From SMBSF63 sp034003545 (GTDB taxonomy: Bacteria; Chloroflexota; Anaerolineae; Anaerolineales; Anaerolineaceae): DNA of 64,000 nucleotides. The notes beneath the pieces were generated by a model. That model did no database searches, was not told where the DNA came from, and saw only the letters and a list, made by a program, of their open reading frames with translations. Of the stretch, positions 26,239-34,432 are shown in pieces (within the stretch, counting starts at the first letter, position 1; every line of letters starts with the position of its first letter). The DNA lies in contig CAYURM010000001.1 of the NCBI GenBank assembly GCA_964447155.1, positions 1 through 64,000 on the forward strand, written 5' to 3'. Made by a program: the position numbers and the translations under genes.

Positions 26239-27093
26239 ATGTTTCCCACAAAAAAAATCGGTTTCGCTTTGCTGGCGGTCAGCATTTTGCTTCTTGCCGC
26301 CTGCACCCCCAAAGCAGATGCCGAACCGACCCCCGACACCAACATGGTCTACACCCAGGCCGCCCAGACGGTTGCCGCCCAGCTTGCTGCCCAGGCGACT
26401 GTTGAGCCGACCCTTGACCCCAACCTGATCCGCACCGAAGCAGCCCGGACCGTGGAAGCGGAAATCGCCCAAAAAGCCACCGCAACCCGCGCCCTGTCCA
26501 CCGTCGCCCCTCTCAATACCGTTGCTCCCATCCCGGTGCTCACTTCCCCCACCGCGGGGGTGCCCGTCACCTCCACCGGCAACAGCGCCGAATGGCGCGG
26601 CCAGTGGCCTAACGATGGCGCCAATATCACAGTCGGCATAGATGTTGACGCGCAGTGGACGTTGAAAAATACCGGTACCAAAACCTGGACCAAGGAATAC
26701 CAGTACCGCTTCTATCTGGGTGAGGGTCAATTCCACAAATACACCGCCTACTACCTGCCCAAAGAAGTCCTCCCCGGCGAAGAAGTCACCCTCACCGTAG
26801 ACATGAAGTCCAACCTGCCCAATGGCAATTACTATGAGCTTTGGGTGTTAACCGATAACAATGGCGCCAATTTCAGCCAGTTTGATGTGAGATTCACTGT
26901 GGGCGGGGCTGTCCCAACCAGCGGTGACATTGTATATTCAGACCCTGATTTTTGTTGTAAAGAGCGCAGACCTGAGGAAGCATATACCATACCAAGATGT
27001 CAGATCTGGGCTAACAAGGTAGGTATCGATGAAAACGCAGTCGGTGTAGCTGGTTGGGATCCACAAGACATTAAAGAAGCCTGCAAAAAATAA
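26239..27093 (+). CDS. Lipoprotein with NBR1-type Ig-like domain (1)
   Basis: A 284-residue lipoprotein. The lipobox is LLAAC (Cys20). Residues about 25-110 form an Ala/Thr/Glu-rich, probably helical and disordered linker with repeated DPNL/TEAARTVEAEIA-like segments. Residues about 125-230 match the Ig-like domain first described next to BRCA1 (NBR1 type), with WTLKNTGTKTWTKEYQYRF and LPGEEVTLTVDMK. The C-terminal 45 residues have two Cys pairs (DFCCKERR, RCQIW, EACKK). GGAGG precedes the ATG. The family is known from Anaerolineae surface proteins, role unknown. Confidence 0.83.
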   Translation: MFPTKKIGFALLAVSILLLAACTPKADAEPTPDTNMVYTQAAQTVAAQLAAQATVEPTLDPNLIRTEAARTVEAEIAQKATATRALSTVAPLNTVAPIPVLTSPTAGVPVTSTGNSAEWRGQWPNDGANITVGIDVDAQWTLKNTGTKTWTKEYQYRFYLGEGQFHKYTAYYLPKEVLPGEEVTLTVDMKSNLPNGNYYELWVLTDNNGANFSQFDVRFTVGGAVPTSGDIVYSDPDFCCKERRPEEAYTIPRCQIWANKVGIDENAVGVAGWDPQDIKEACKK

Positions 27094-27110
27094 AGTACAG
27101 CACGAAACTC

Positions 27111-27137
27111 GCAGCCGGAGCAACAAACTCCGGCTGC
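27111..27137 (+). terminator. Hairpin between two NBR1-Ig lipoprotein genes
   Basis: GCAGCCGGAG (27111-27120) pairs perfectly with CTCCGGCTGC (27128-27137). No T-run follows, so it may be a processing or stability hairpin instead of a terminator. Confidence 0.5.
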
Positions 27138-27189
27138 ATACTCACTAATCAGAAAATTAACAGTTCACCTCGAACAGGAGGGGATCCTT

Positions 27190-27930
27190 ATGATCAAATC
27201 CAAGAAAATGCTCGTCTTATTCACCCTGCTGGCCGCCAGCCTGCTGCTTGCTGCCTGCGGCGGCACGCCCGCGGAAGAACCCGCTGCCGAACCCACTTTT
27301 GACAGCAGCATGCTCTACACCGCTGCCGCCAAAACCGTCTCGGCAGACATGACCGCACAGGCCCAAAACAGCCCCACCGAAACCCCCAGACCTTCGGCCA
27401 CCGCCCAGGTCATCCAGCCCACCGCCCTGCCCACCCTGGCCCCCGCCGCTGGCGCCGCCACCGACGACCCCAACGCCCCTCTCCCCGGTCTGCCCGCTGT
27501 CAATACCCCTGCGGGTGCCCTCCCAGCCCAAAACACGCCCGCCGCTCCCGTCCTGCTGGTGACCCCCACCCTGGCTGCCGAAGCCCCCAAAGACAAAGCC
27601 ACCTGGGCCGGTCAAAACCCCGATGATTACACCGTGGTCAAGTCAGGCGCCAGCTTTGAAATGATCTGGTCCCTGCTCAATACCGGCGTCACCACCTGGA
27701 CCACCGACTACTCCTACCAGTACTGGGGCGGCTCGGAAGGCTGCACCCTCTATAGCCCCTCCAAAACCTACTACCTCACCACCCCTGTCCCCCCCGGCGG
27801 AAAAGTACGCATCAAAGTCCCCATGACCGCCCCCATGGGCAAAGGCACCTGCCAACAGCGCTGGGTCATGGTCAACGCCGACGGACAATGGTTCCTGGAC
27901 ACCTTCGACATCACCCTCGAAATCGAGTAA
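27190..27930 (+). CDS. Lipoprotein with NBR1-type Ig-like domain (2)
   Basis: A 246-residue lipoprotein with lipobox LLAAC (Cys22), a Pro/Ala/Thr linker to about residue 135 and a C-terminal Ig-like domain (SFEMIWSLLNTGVTTWTTDY, VPPGGKVRIKVPM). It is shorter than its upstream neighbour and has no Cys-rich tail. AGGAGGGGATCC lies before the ATG. It ends with a strong terminator. Confidence 0.85.
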   Translation: MIKSKKMLVLFTLLAASLLLAACGGTPAEEPAAEPTFDSSMLYTAAAKTVSADMTAQAQNSPTETPRPSATAQVIQPTALPTLAPAAGAATDDPNAPLPGLPAVNTPAGALPAQNTPAAPVLLVTPTLAAEAPKDKATWAGQNPDDYTVVKSGASFEMIWSLLNTGVTTWTTDYSYQYWGGSEGCTLYSPSKTYYLTTPVPPGGKVRIKVPMTAPMGKGTCQQRWVMVNADGQWFLDTFDITLEIE

Positions 27931-27952
27931 CCCGCTTTTTTTAGCGCACCCT

Positions 27953-27986
27953 GGCCGCCCCGCCTCCCCGCAGGGCGGCCTTTTTT
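27953..27986 (+). terminator. Rho-independent terminator
   Basis: GGCCGCCC (27953-27960) pairs with GGGCGGCC (27973-27980), followed by TTTTTT. Confidence 0.92.
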
Positions 27987-28026
27987 AACTCATCAATCAT
28001 TGGTGCATTCACGGATGAACGCATCC

Positions 28027-28590
28027 GCACCCACCCCTGAACCTTCCTCCCCCCAGTCCTAAATCCCCCACCCGTAGGGTGCGTTAGCGTGCTTTACCCT
28101 ATCGGGTATTTCATCCGCAACGCACCAACCAACCACCCCGTAAACGTCTTCACATTCCCTCAATTGCACACTGAATTTTGGTGCGTTTCAAACGCATCCT
28201 ACACATACATGATCCCCCAAAAGTAGGGTGCGTTCGCAGCTGAACGCACCAGCACCCACCCCTGAACCTTTCTTCCTCCAGTCCTAAATCCCCCACCCGT
28301 AGGGTGCGTTCGCGTGCTTTACCCTATCGGGTATTTCATCCGCAACGCACCAACCAGCCACCTCGTAAACGCCTTCACATTCCCTCAATTGCACACTGAA
28401 TTTTGGTGCGTTTCAAACGCATCCTACACATACATGATCCCCCAAAAGTAGGGTGCGTTCGCAGTTGAACGCACCAGTAACCACCCCTGAACCCTCCTCC
28501 CTCCAGTCCTAAATCCCCCACCCGTAGGGTGCGTTAGCGTGCTTTACCCTATCGGGTATTTCATCCGCAACGCACCAACCAGCCACCCCT
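28027..28590. repeat. Tandem 225-bp repeat carrying GGTGCGTT hairpins
   Basis: Units begin with AAATCCCCCACCCG at 28061, 28286 and 28511, exactly 225 bases apart; unit 3 is cut after about 77 bases and the end of a preceding unit is visible from 28027. Each full unit contains GTAGGGTGCGTT followed by ACCCTATCGGGT and CGCAACGCACC, then GGTGCGTTTC...AACGCATCC, then GTAGGGTGCGTTCGCAG...GAACGCACC. No gene is encoded. The motif is the same as in the element at 45996-46229 and the hairpin at 44498-44521. Confidence 0.9.
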
Positions 28591-28996
28591 GAATAAGAGC
28601 GACACCAATATTTTGGGCCTGGCTGATGGGTGCCGCATCCGCACGCCTGCCGCGAACGCATCGGGCCCCTCCTCTATTTTGCACTCACCGCAAAATGGGG
28701 CTGGGAGGGGGTGTCGTCAAACTCACCGGCTGCACAGCCCGATTGTCAGCACCACCAATCCCCAAAGATGAAATGTGTAAAATCAACCTTGAAAAAGGTG
28801 GGGTCGCAAGCCATTAAATCTTGCGGGCGACGGAATTTGGCGAGCAAAATGCTGAGTGCACAACCTTTCCAAGGGAATGTTGTCTTGGCGTATGCCTATG
28901 GAACGCACCCCACCCGTCATCGTTTTGCTACTCCCCTGACCTTAATTTCCTGATTCCTAATTCCCCAATCCCTCTCCTTTGCGGTATAAATAACCC
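28591..28996. other. Intergenic region with short repeats and a promoter
   Basis: No gene with coding character is seen. At 28666-28712 a hairpin-like block (CCCCTCCTC...ATTTTGC...GCAAAAT...GAGGGGG) is similar to one at 60243-60287. At 28940-28979 an 8-bp-period element occurs (CCTTAATT, TCCTGATT, CCTAATTC, CCCAATCC, CTCTCCTT). TATAAA at 28985-28990 precedes the next start codon by six bases. Confidence 0.5.
28940..28979. repeat. 8-bp-period element upstream of the large membrane protein
   Basis: Five consecutive 8-mers of the CC-N-ATT type (CCTTAATT, TCCTGATT, CCTAATTC, CCCAATCC, CTCTCCTT), ending six bases before a -10-like TATAAA. Confidence 0.5.
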
Positions 28997-31336
28997 ATGC
29001 CGTCCCGCTCCCCCATTCTCAACTGGCTCATCGCCACCCTCCTCCTCCTCGCCGCCGCCGGCGGCATCTTCTACACCGCCGCCGCCAGCCGCCTGCCCGA
29101 CCTCGTCTGCCGTCAAAACCAGACCGACCTCTACCTGCCCCTCGATGATCAGGCCCCCCTCATCCAGACCATCCAGCCCGCCCGCGACGGCTTTGCCGCC
29201 CTCACCCTCTACCCCCAAACCGCCCCGGACAGTCCGCACAGCATCACCCTGCGTCTCTACGACCCCGCCGACCTTACCGCCCCGCGGGCTGTCATGCGCC
29301 GTCCTTTGAATGCCATCCGCAGCGGCAAACTCACCTTCCGCTTCAAACCCCTCCCCGCCGGGCGCACCTGGCAGCTTCACCTCACCACCGACGCCCCGCC
29401 TGAAACCCTCTATCTCGCCGCCTCTGCAGGAGACCGCTATTCACATGGCGGGCTGTCCACCGGCGAAGGGCAATTCCTGCCTAACGACCTCGCTTTCAAT
29501 GCCTATTACCGTCCCGCACCCGCCGTATGGCTGGGTCTGCTCACCTCATCGCTGCCCCTCATCTTCCGCTGGCTGATCTGGAGTCTCCTCATCACCCTGA
29601 TCGGCCTCGCCCTCCATTTCGTCATCCGCCCGGCGAATGCCCTCGCCGCATCGCTCTCCAGCCTCGTGCTACAATCCGCCGGTCTCGGCCTCGCCCTGCT
29701 CCTCTTCATTGGCTACACGCAGTCCTTACTCAAAATTCCGCTCACCTCCCGCAGTTTCCGGGTCTGGGCTGCCCTCCTCCTGCTTGCTATCCTCCTCCGG
29801 CACATTCATGACCGCCGTAAAAAGGCCGGCTCCTGCGCCCTGCCCACCCCCACCGGGGAGGACGCTGCCCTTCTGCTCCTCTTTCTGGCCGTCTGCGCCA
29901 GCCGCGCCATCCAGACCATCGGCCTGGAACCCGTCCCGCTCTGGGTAGATGGGTTCAACCATGCCGCCAAACTCTCCCTGCTTGCCCAGGACGGCATCCT
30001 GCCCCTGAACATCAACTACCCCTACGGCTACCATCTGCTCACCTGGTGCGCCCACCTCCTCACCGGCCTGGATCTGCCCGCTGCTGCCTTTACCACCGGC
30101 TTCTGGATCAGCACCCTCGCCATCCCTGCCGCCTGGCCCCTGGCGCGCCGCATCACCTCGCAGCGCTGGACCGCCTTCCTGGCCGTCATCCTGTATGGCT
30201 TCTTCACCCCCTTCCCCGCCTATCTCGCCACCTGGAGCCGCTTCCCCTTCCTGCTGGGCCTCACCCTGCTGCCTCTGGCGCTCAACGCCGCCCTGGACTG
30301 GCTGCAAAGCCCGCGCAAGAGCCTGCCGGAAGAACTCCTGCGCGCCCTGCCCGCTGCCATCCTCGCCGCCGGACTGGTGCTGTCCCATTATGGCACCATC
30401 GTCCACTACGCCGCCTTCCTGCCCGTTCTCCTCCTCACCTGGCGCATCTGGCCGGACAGCGAAACCCGCCCAGCCCTCCGTCTTCAATGCATCCGCCTTG
30501 CCAGTATCGCTGCACCAGCCGCTGTCATCCTGCTGGCGAAGATCCTCTCCGTTATCCAGCGCGGCCAGTGGAGCCGCACGCTCACTTCCCACCATATTGA
30601 CAACCAGTTCATTGATCTGCGCTATTCGCTCACCCTGACCACCCTCCACGGTGGCTGGCTGGTATGGGGTCTTGCCGCAGCCGGTCTGCTGACCGCCCTC
30701 CTCTGGAAAGATCACCGGAAAACCGCCCTGCTCGCGGTGGGCTGGCTGTTCACCCTCTTCCTCCTCAATATTCTCCAAATCATCCTGCTCGGCACCACCG
30801 TTTCCAGCTGGATGAATTACATCATCGCCCTGTCCCTGCCCCTCTCCTGGCTGGCCGCCTCTGCTCTGGAAGGTGCGACAAAAAAGCTGAGAACCTTCCT
30901 TGCCGCCGGAAGACTGCCCCACTGGCTGCCAGCCGTCTTCCTCACCGGTCTGCTGCTGGCCGGCTTTACCGGCATCAGCGGCATCATCAACCCCGTCACC
31001 ATCCTCTTCACCGCACAAGACCGCGAAGCCATGCAATGGATCAGCGCGCAAACCCCGCAGGAGGCCGTCTTCTATATTGACAGCTTCCAGTGGGGCGGCA
31101 CCATCACCCCCTCCAACGGCGGCGGCTGGATCCCCGCCCTCACCGCCCGCGGCGCCGTTCACCCCTACATCAACGAGCAAAGAAATACCTTGCAAGATTT
31201 TCTCGTCCAGCGCCACGTTAACTATATTTACACCCAATCCCCCCAACCGCTGGCGGACATTCCCCTTTTCACCGGCGCTGTGCCCGTTTTCCAGAACGAA
31301 ACCATCACCATCTACAGCCTCCCCGCTGCGCCATAA
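28997..31336 (+). CDS. Large polytopic membrane protein, GT-C glycosyltransferase-like
   Basis: A 779-residue membrane protein with one N-terminal helix, a roughly 150-residue external beta-rich region, then about a dozen hydrophobic helices and a C-terminal soluble part of about 110 residues. The loop WVDGFNHAAKLSLLAQDG after the helix cluster resembles the acidic first loop of GT-C enzymes such as DUF6541/ArnT-like proteins, which use lipid-linked sugars; this is a structural guess. The third part (DREAMQWISAQTPQEAVFY) is the usual soluble tail of such proteins. No ribosome binding site is evident and TATAAA lies six bases upstream of the ATG. It lies between NBR1-Ig lipoprotein genes. Confidence 0.7.
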   Translation: MPSRSPILNWLIATLLLLAAAGGIFYTAAASRLPDLVCRQNQTDLYLPLDDQAPLIQTIQPARDGFAALTLYPQTAPDSPHSITLRLYDPADLTAPRAVMRRPLNAIRSGKLTFRFKPLPAGRTWQLHLTTDAPPETLYLAASAGDRYSHGGLSTGEGQFLPNDLAFNAYYRPAPAVWLGLLTSSLPLIFRWLIWSLLITLIGLALHFVIRPANALAASLSSLVLQSAGLGLALLLFIGYTQSLLKIPLTSRSFRVWAALLLLAILLRHIHDRRKKAGSCALPTPTGEDAALLLLFLAVCASRAIQTIGLEPVPLWVDGFNHAAKLSLLAQDGILPLNINYPYGYHLLTWCAHLLTGLDLPAAAFTTGFWISTLAIPAAWPLARRITSQRWTAFLAVILYGFFTPFPAYLATWSRFPFLLGLTLLPLALNAALDWLQSPRKSLPEELLRALPAAILAAGLVLSHYGTIVHYAAFLPVLLLTWRIWPDSETRPALRLQCIRLASIAAPAAVILLAKILSVIQRGQWSRTLTSHHIDNQFIDLRYSLTLTTLHGGWLVWGLAAAGLLTALLWKDHRKTALLAVGWLFTLFLLNILQIILLGTTVSSWMNYIIALSLPLSWLAASALEGATKKLRTFLAAGRLPHWLPAVFLTGLLLAGFTGISGIINPVTILFTAQDREAMQWISAQTPQEAVFYIDSFQWGGTITPSNGGGWIPALTARGAVHPYINEQRNTLQDFLVQRHVNYIYTQSPQPLADIPLFTGAVPVFQNETITIYSLPAAP

Positions 31337-31535
31337 TCCTAACATCCTCCACCCCATCTTCTCCCGCTTGCCGGGAGGAAGAAATCCTGCGCAGCAGGCA
31401 TTTCAGGTAAGGGCACGTCCGCTTTGCTCCTCTTCCCGTGTTATCGGACTTAGTGGTAGAATCTTTCATGCTCCACCTGCCATCCCGGCAGGAACAGGCC
31501 AACCGGCCTCGGACCTATTACGGAGGTTAATAACC

Positions 31536-32207
31536 ATGAAAAAAACAAATACAATCACCCTGATTTTGGGAATCCTGCTCATCACTGCCCTGTTGGCTGG
31601 CTGCACACCCGCCGCTCCCGCTCCTGCTGAATCCCAGCCCACGTTAGACGTCGCTGCCCTCAAGGCAGAGATCGCCAGCACCGTGATTGCCGAAATTACC
31701 CAGCAAACCCCAACCCAGCCTGCGCCTGCTGCAGAGCAACCCACCCAGACCCCCTGGGTGATCACTGCCACTGCCGACCCTGCCCAGCAGCAAACCAGCC
31801 AGGTTGTCGTTCCGCCTCTCCCCACGGCTACCAAAAAACCCGCCGGCGGCGGCGCAGTCTGGCCGACCATCACCCCCACCTACTACACCGATGTCGCCCG
31901 CACGAGCGATCTTCAGCCCCGCAGCTACTCAGTCTTTCCCCCTAGATACGACTTTGATACCGTCTGGACCATCGAAAATACCGGCCACCGTCAGTGGAAT
32001 GGAAATTTCTATTACAAAATGCGCCGCTTTGACGGCACAGAGTTTGGCCCTGTCTTTGTAGGCGCCCTCAAGGTCGGCGAGACCTTCACCGCCATTATGG
32101 ACACCGTCGCCCCCGCAACCCCCGGCAATTACACCAATACCCTCTACCTGACCAATGATGATGGGGTCAACTTCTTTACGTCTGTATTTGTTTTCACCGT
32201 CAAATAA
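31536..32207 (+). CDS. Lipoprotein with NBR1-type Ig-like domain (3)
   Basis: A 223-residue lipoprotein with lipobox LLAGC (Cys22), a Pro/Thr/Gln linker and a C-terminal Ig-like domain (FDTVWTIENTGHRQWNGNFYY, LKVGETFTAIMDTVAP). It is the third paralogue in 6 kb. GGAGG at 31522-31526 sets the start. A perfect terminator hairpin lies 49 bases downstream, inside the beginning of queG. Confidence 0.85.
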   Translation: MKKTNTITLILGILLITALLAGCTPAAPAPAESQPTLDVAALKAEIASTVIAEITQQTPTQPAPAAEQPTQTPWVITATADPAQQQTSQVVVPPLPTATKKPAGGGAVWPTITPTYYTDVARTSDLQPRSYSVFPPRYDFDTVWTIENTGHRQWNGNFYYKMRRFDGTEFGPVFVGALKVGETFTAIMDTVAPATPGNYTNTLYLTNDDGVNFFTSVFVFTVK

Positions 32208-32235
32208 CAGCATTCTGGCTGGCCGGGAACCCCTT

Positions 32236-33363
32236 ATGATCGATAAAACAGCATTAAAAGCCGAGGCATTCCGCCTCGGCTTTTGGTTATGCGGCGTTAC
32301 GACCCCCGACCCTCCCCCTCACCTGGACACCTATCACGCCTGGATCAACGCCGGCCGCCATGCGGACATGGCCTATCTTGCCTCCCCGCGGGCATTGACC
32401 GCCCGCGCCAGTCCGGCCAGCCTGCTCCCCGGCTGCCAGACCATCCTGGCCCTCGCCGCGCCCTATCCGGCCCCGCTCAGTCACCCATCCAAAGACAACG
32501 GCCGCATCGCTGCCTATGCGCAATCCAGCGACTACCACAACGTCTTCCCCCCTCGTCTGGAAGCCCTTGCCGCCTGGATCGCCCGCCAGGCCGGTCAACC
32601 CATCCAGTGGCGCAGCTTCACCGATACCGCCCCCATCCTCGAAAAAGAACTGGCCCAGCGCGCCGGCCTGGGCTGGATTGGCAAGAACACCAATCTGATC
32701 AACCCCCAAATCGGCTCGTACTTCCTGCTGGCTGAACTCTTTCTTGATAGGGTCATTGAACCCGACCCGCCCTTCACCGCTGACCGCTGCGGCACCTGCA
32801 CCCGCTGCATCGAGGCCTGTCCCACAGGCTGCATCCTGTCTGACCGCACCCTTGACGCCGCGCGCTGCCTCTCCTACCTGACCATCGAAAACAAAGGCCC
32901 CATCCCTCCCGACTTGCGCCCCCAAATCGGCACGCGCATCTTTGGCTGTGACCTTTGCCAGCAAGTCTGCCCGTGGAACCAGAAAGCGTCCATCCAGCCA
33001 GAACAAACCCTCTTTCCCCCGCTGGAAAGCCTCGCACCCCGACGGCTTGCCGCTGAAATGCAGCTGGACGATGCCGCCTTCCGCGAGCGCTTCCGCCATA
33101 CCCCTCTCCTGCGCGCCAAACGGCGCGGCTACCTGCGCAACGTGGCGGTTGCCCTCGGTAATCTCGCCCAGCCAGAGACCGTCCCCGCCCTCGCCGCCAG
33201 CCTGCGCCGCGACCCCGAACCTCTCATCCGTGCCCACGCCGCCTGGGCATTGGGCCAGATTCCTCAACCGGAAGCCCGCACCGCCCTGCAATCCGCCCTC
33301 CAGAGCGAACCCGATCCCGTCGTCCAGTCTGAAATCCAGCAAGCCCTGAATAATTTTTCCTGA
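32236..33363 (+). CDS. queG: Epoxyqueuosine reductase QueG
   Basis: A 375-residue cobalamin- and iron-sulfur-dependent enzyme that reduces epoxyqueuosine to queuosine in the tRNA wobble position. The family pattern runs from LKAEAFRLGF through DTAPILEKELAQRAGLGWIG, then two 4Fe-4S clusters (CGTCTRCIEACPTGC and CDLCQQVCPWN), to C-terminal HEAT-like repeats (ALAASLRRDPEPLIRAHAAWALG). The N-terminal family match begins within the first ten codons, so the ATG at 32236 is well supported even though no ribosome binding site is clear. Codons 7-16 encode a perfect terminator hairpin (32256-32284). Confidence 0.92.
   Translation: MIDKTALKAEAFRLGFWLCGVTTPDPPPHLDTYHAWINAGRHADMAYLASPRALTARASPASLLPGCQTILALAAPYPAPLSHPSKDNGRIAAYAQSSDYHNVFPPRLEALAAWIARQAGQPIQWRSFTDTAPILEKELAQRAGLGWIGKNTNLINPQIGSYFLLAELFLDRVIEPDPPFTADRCGTCTRCIEACPTGCILSDRTLDAARCLSYLTIENKGPIPPDLRPQIGTRIFGCDLCQQVCPWNQKASIQPEQTLFPPLESLAPRRLAAEMQLDDAAFRERFRHTPLLRAKRRGYLRNVAVALGNLAQPETVPALAASLRRDPEPLIRAHAAWALGQIPQPEARTALQSALQSEPDPVVQSEIQQALNNFS
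32256..32287 (+). terminator. Perfect terminator hairpin embedded in the queG coding start
   Basis: AAAAGCCGAGGC (32256-32267) is the exact reverse complement of GCCTCGGCTTTT (32273-32284), with a 5-base loop and T-rich tail. It probably terminates the upstream lipoprotein message, yet its bases also encode KAEAFRLGF of QueG. Confidence 0.8.
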
Positions 33364-33460
33364 ATCAGGAACCCCTTCACCCCCCCATGTGCGTCAGCGC
33401 GGAAGGGGTAGTTTAGCCACAGTTCCATAGGGGAGTACCAACTGGGAGGGATGATCGTTA

Positions 33461-33495
33461 AAATACAAAAAGGCTGTCCGACCTGGACAGCCTTT
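33461..33495 (-). terminator. Terminator for the LysM membrane protein
   Basis: AAAGGCTGTCC (33469-33479) and GGACAGCCTTT (33485-33495) form an 11-bp stem; on the minus strand it is followed by TTTTTGTATTTT. Confidence 0.92.
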
Positions 33496-33516
33496 CGTGT
33501 TCGCAATCTCTGGAAA

Positions 33517-34236
33517 CTACGGTACGGACGTCGCCGTCGGCGCCACAACCGCCGAAGTAGACGTCGCCGGAACCGTGATCGTCGGCGTGACGATATAGGC
33601 CTTAATGATCAAAATCTGGCCGGCAAAAATCTCATTGGCATCTTCAATTTTGTTCTCCTCGAGGATCGATTCCACAGTCGTATTGAATCGGGAAGCAATC
33701 AGGTCAATATTGTCACCAATCTTGACCGTATATTCGATCTTCGTCCCGGGCACAAAATCGGTGGGCAATGGTGTCTCGGTCGGCAATTGCTGATCCTTGG
33801 TCGGGATCAAAATTTTGTCGCCTGGCTTGATCGGGCAAGTGCCGCCAAAATTGTTCAATGCCAGCAGCACGTTTAAATCCACTTCAAATTGCACGGCAAT
33901 ACCCCAGCAGTTGTCGTCTTCCTGCACCGTATACTCAAATGGCCCGGTGGGCGTTGATGTCATCGTCGGTTCGGGGGTCAGTGTCACCGTCGGGGTCAGT
34001 GTAGCGGTTGCCGTTGGCGGCACCATCGTTGGGGTAAAGGTTAATGTCGGGGTCGGCGTATTCGTCTTGAACAGGGAAATCTTAAAACCGCCGGATTCCC
34101 CTCCAGCCAAAGACGTAACCAGGAAGATAATCCCAGCCACTACCAGCACCGCCACCAATCCCCAAATCACGAAAGGCATCACCTTCTGTTTTTTCTTGTA
34201 ATTTTCGATTAAGTCTTGTGGATCATTTTTAGCCAT
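33517..34236 (-). CDS. Membrane-anchored protein with two LysM domains
   Basis: A 239-residue protein. A short charged N terminus precedes a membrane helix at about residues 20-43 (VMPFVIWGLVAVLVVAGIIF), then a Thr/Pro-rich linker, then two LysM-like domains (YTVQEDDNCWGIAVQFEVDL...LIP and YTVKIGDNIDLIASRFNT...LII). LysM domains bind peptidoglycan or other GlcNAc polymers. The C terminus is Thr/Ala/Val-rich and low in complexity. The start was placed at 34236, in line with a cytoplasmic basic N terminus; a longer frame upstream has no ribosome binding site. Confidence 0.8.
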   Translation of the reverse strand: MAKNDPQDLIENYKKKQKVMPFVIWGLVAVLVVAGIIFLVTSLAGGESGGFKISLFKTNTPTPTLTFTPTMVPPTATATLTPTVTLTPEPTMTSTPTGPFEYTVQEDDNCWGIAVQFEVDLNVLLALNNFGGTCPIKPGDKILIPTKDQQLPTETPLPTDFVPGTKIEYTVKIGDNIDLIASRFNTTVESILEENKIEDANEIFAGQILIIKAYIVTPTITVPATSTSAVVAPTATSVP

Positions 34237-34432
34237 AAGCGTACCTGTTGGGTTCCTTTCAATGCGCCGCTCATCACCCTGCATGGATGTACACCACCCG
34301 TGCAAAAAACTGGTTATTGAAGGCATTCATTGGATTCAATTCTACCTGATTATAAGAAATTTGGCAAAAAGTTGATTTTCATGTTTTTTTGATTATTCAA
34401 GACGGCCATGAGGGTCAACAACCCATCACAGC

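Noticed and set aside
28027..28590. CRISPR array
   Set aside because: Units are 225 bp without spacer structure and there are no cas genes.
28630..28953. Possible 107-codon gene in the gap after the 225-bp array
   Set aside because: No ribosome binding site, overlaps repeats, and no coding character.
29726..31357. Open frame of 543 codons opposite the large membrane protein
   Set aside because: Composition is an artefact of antisense to Leu/Ala/Pro-rich codons (Gly/Glu/Gln-rich translation); no domain seen.
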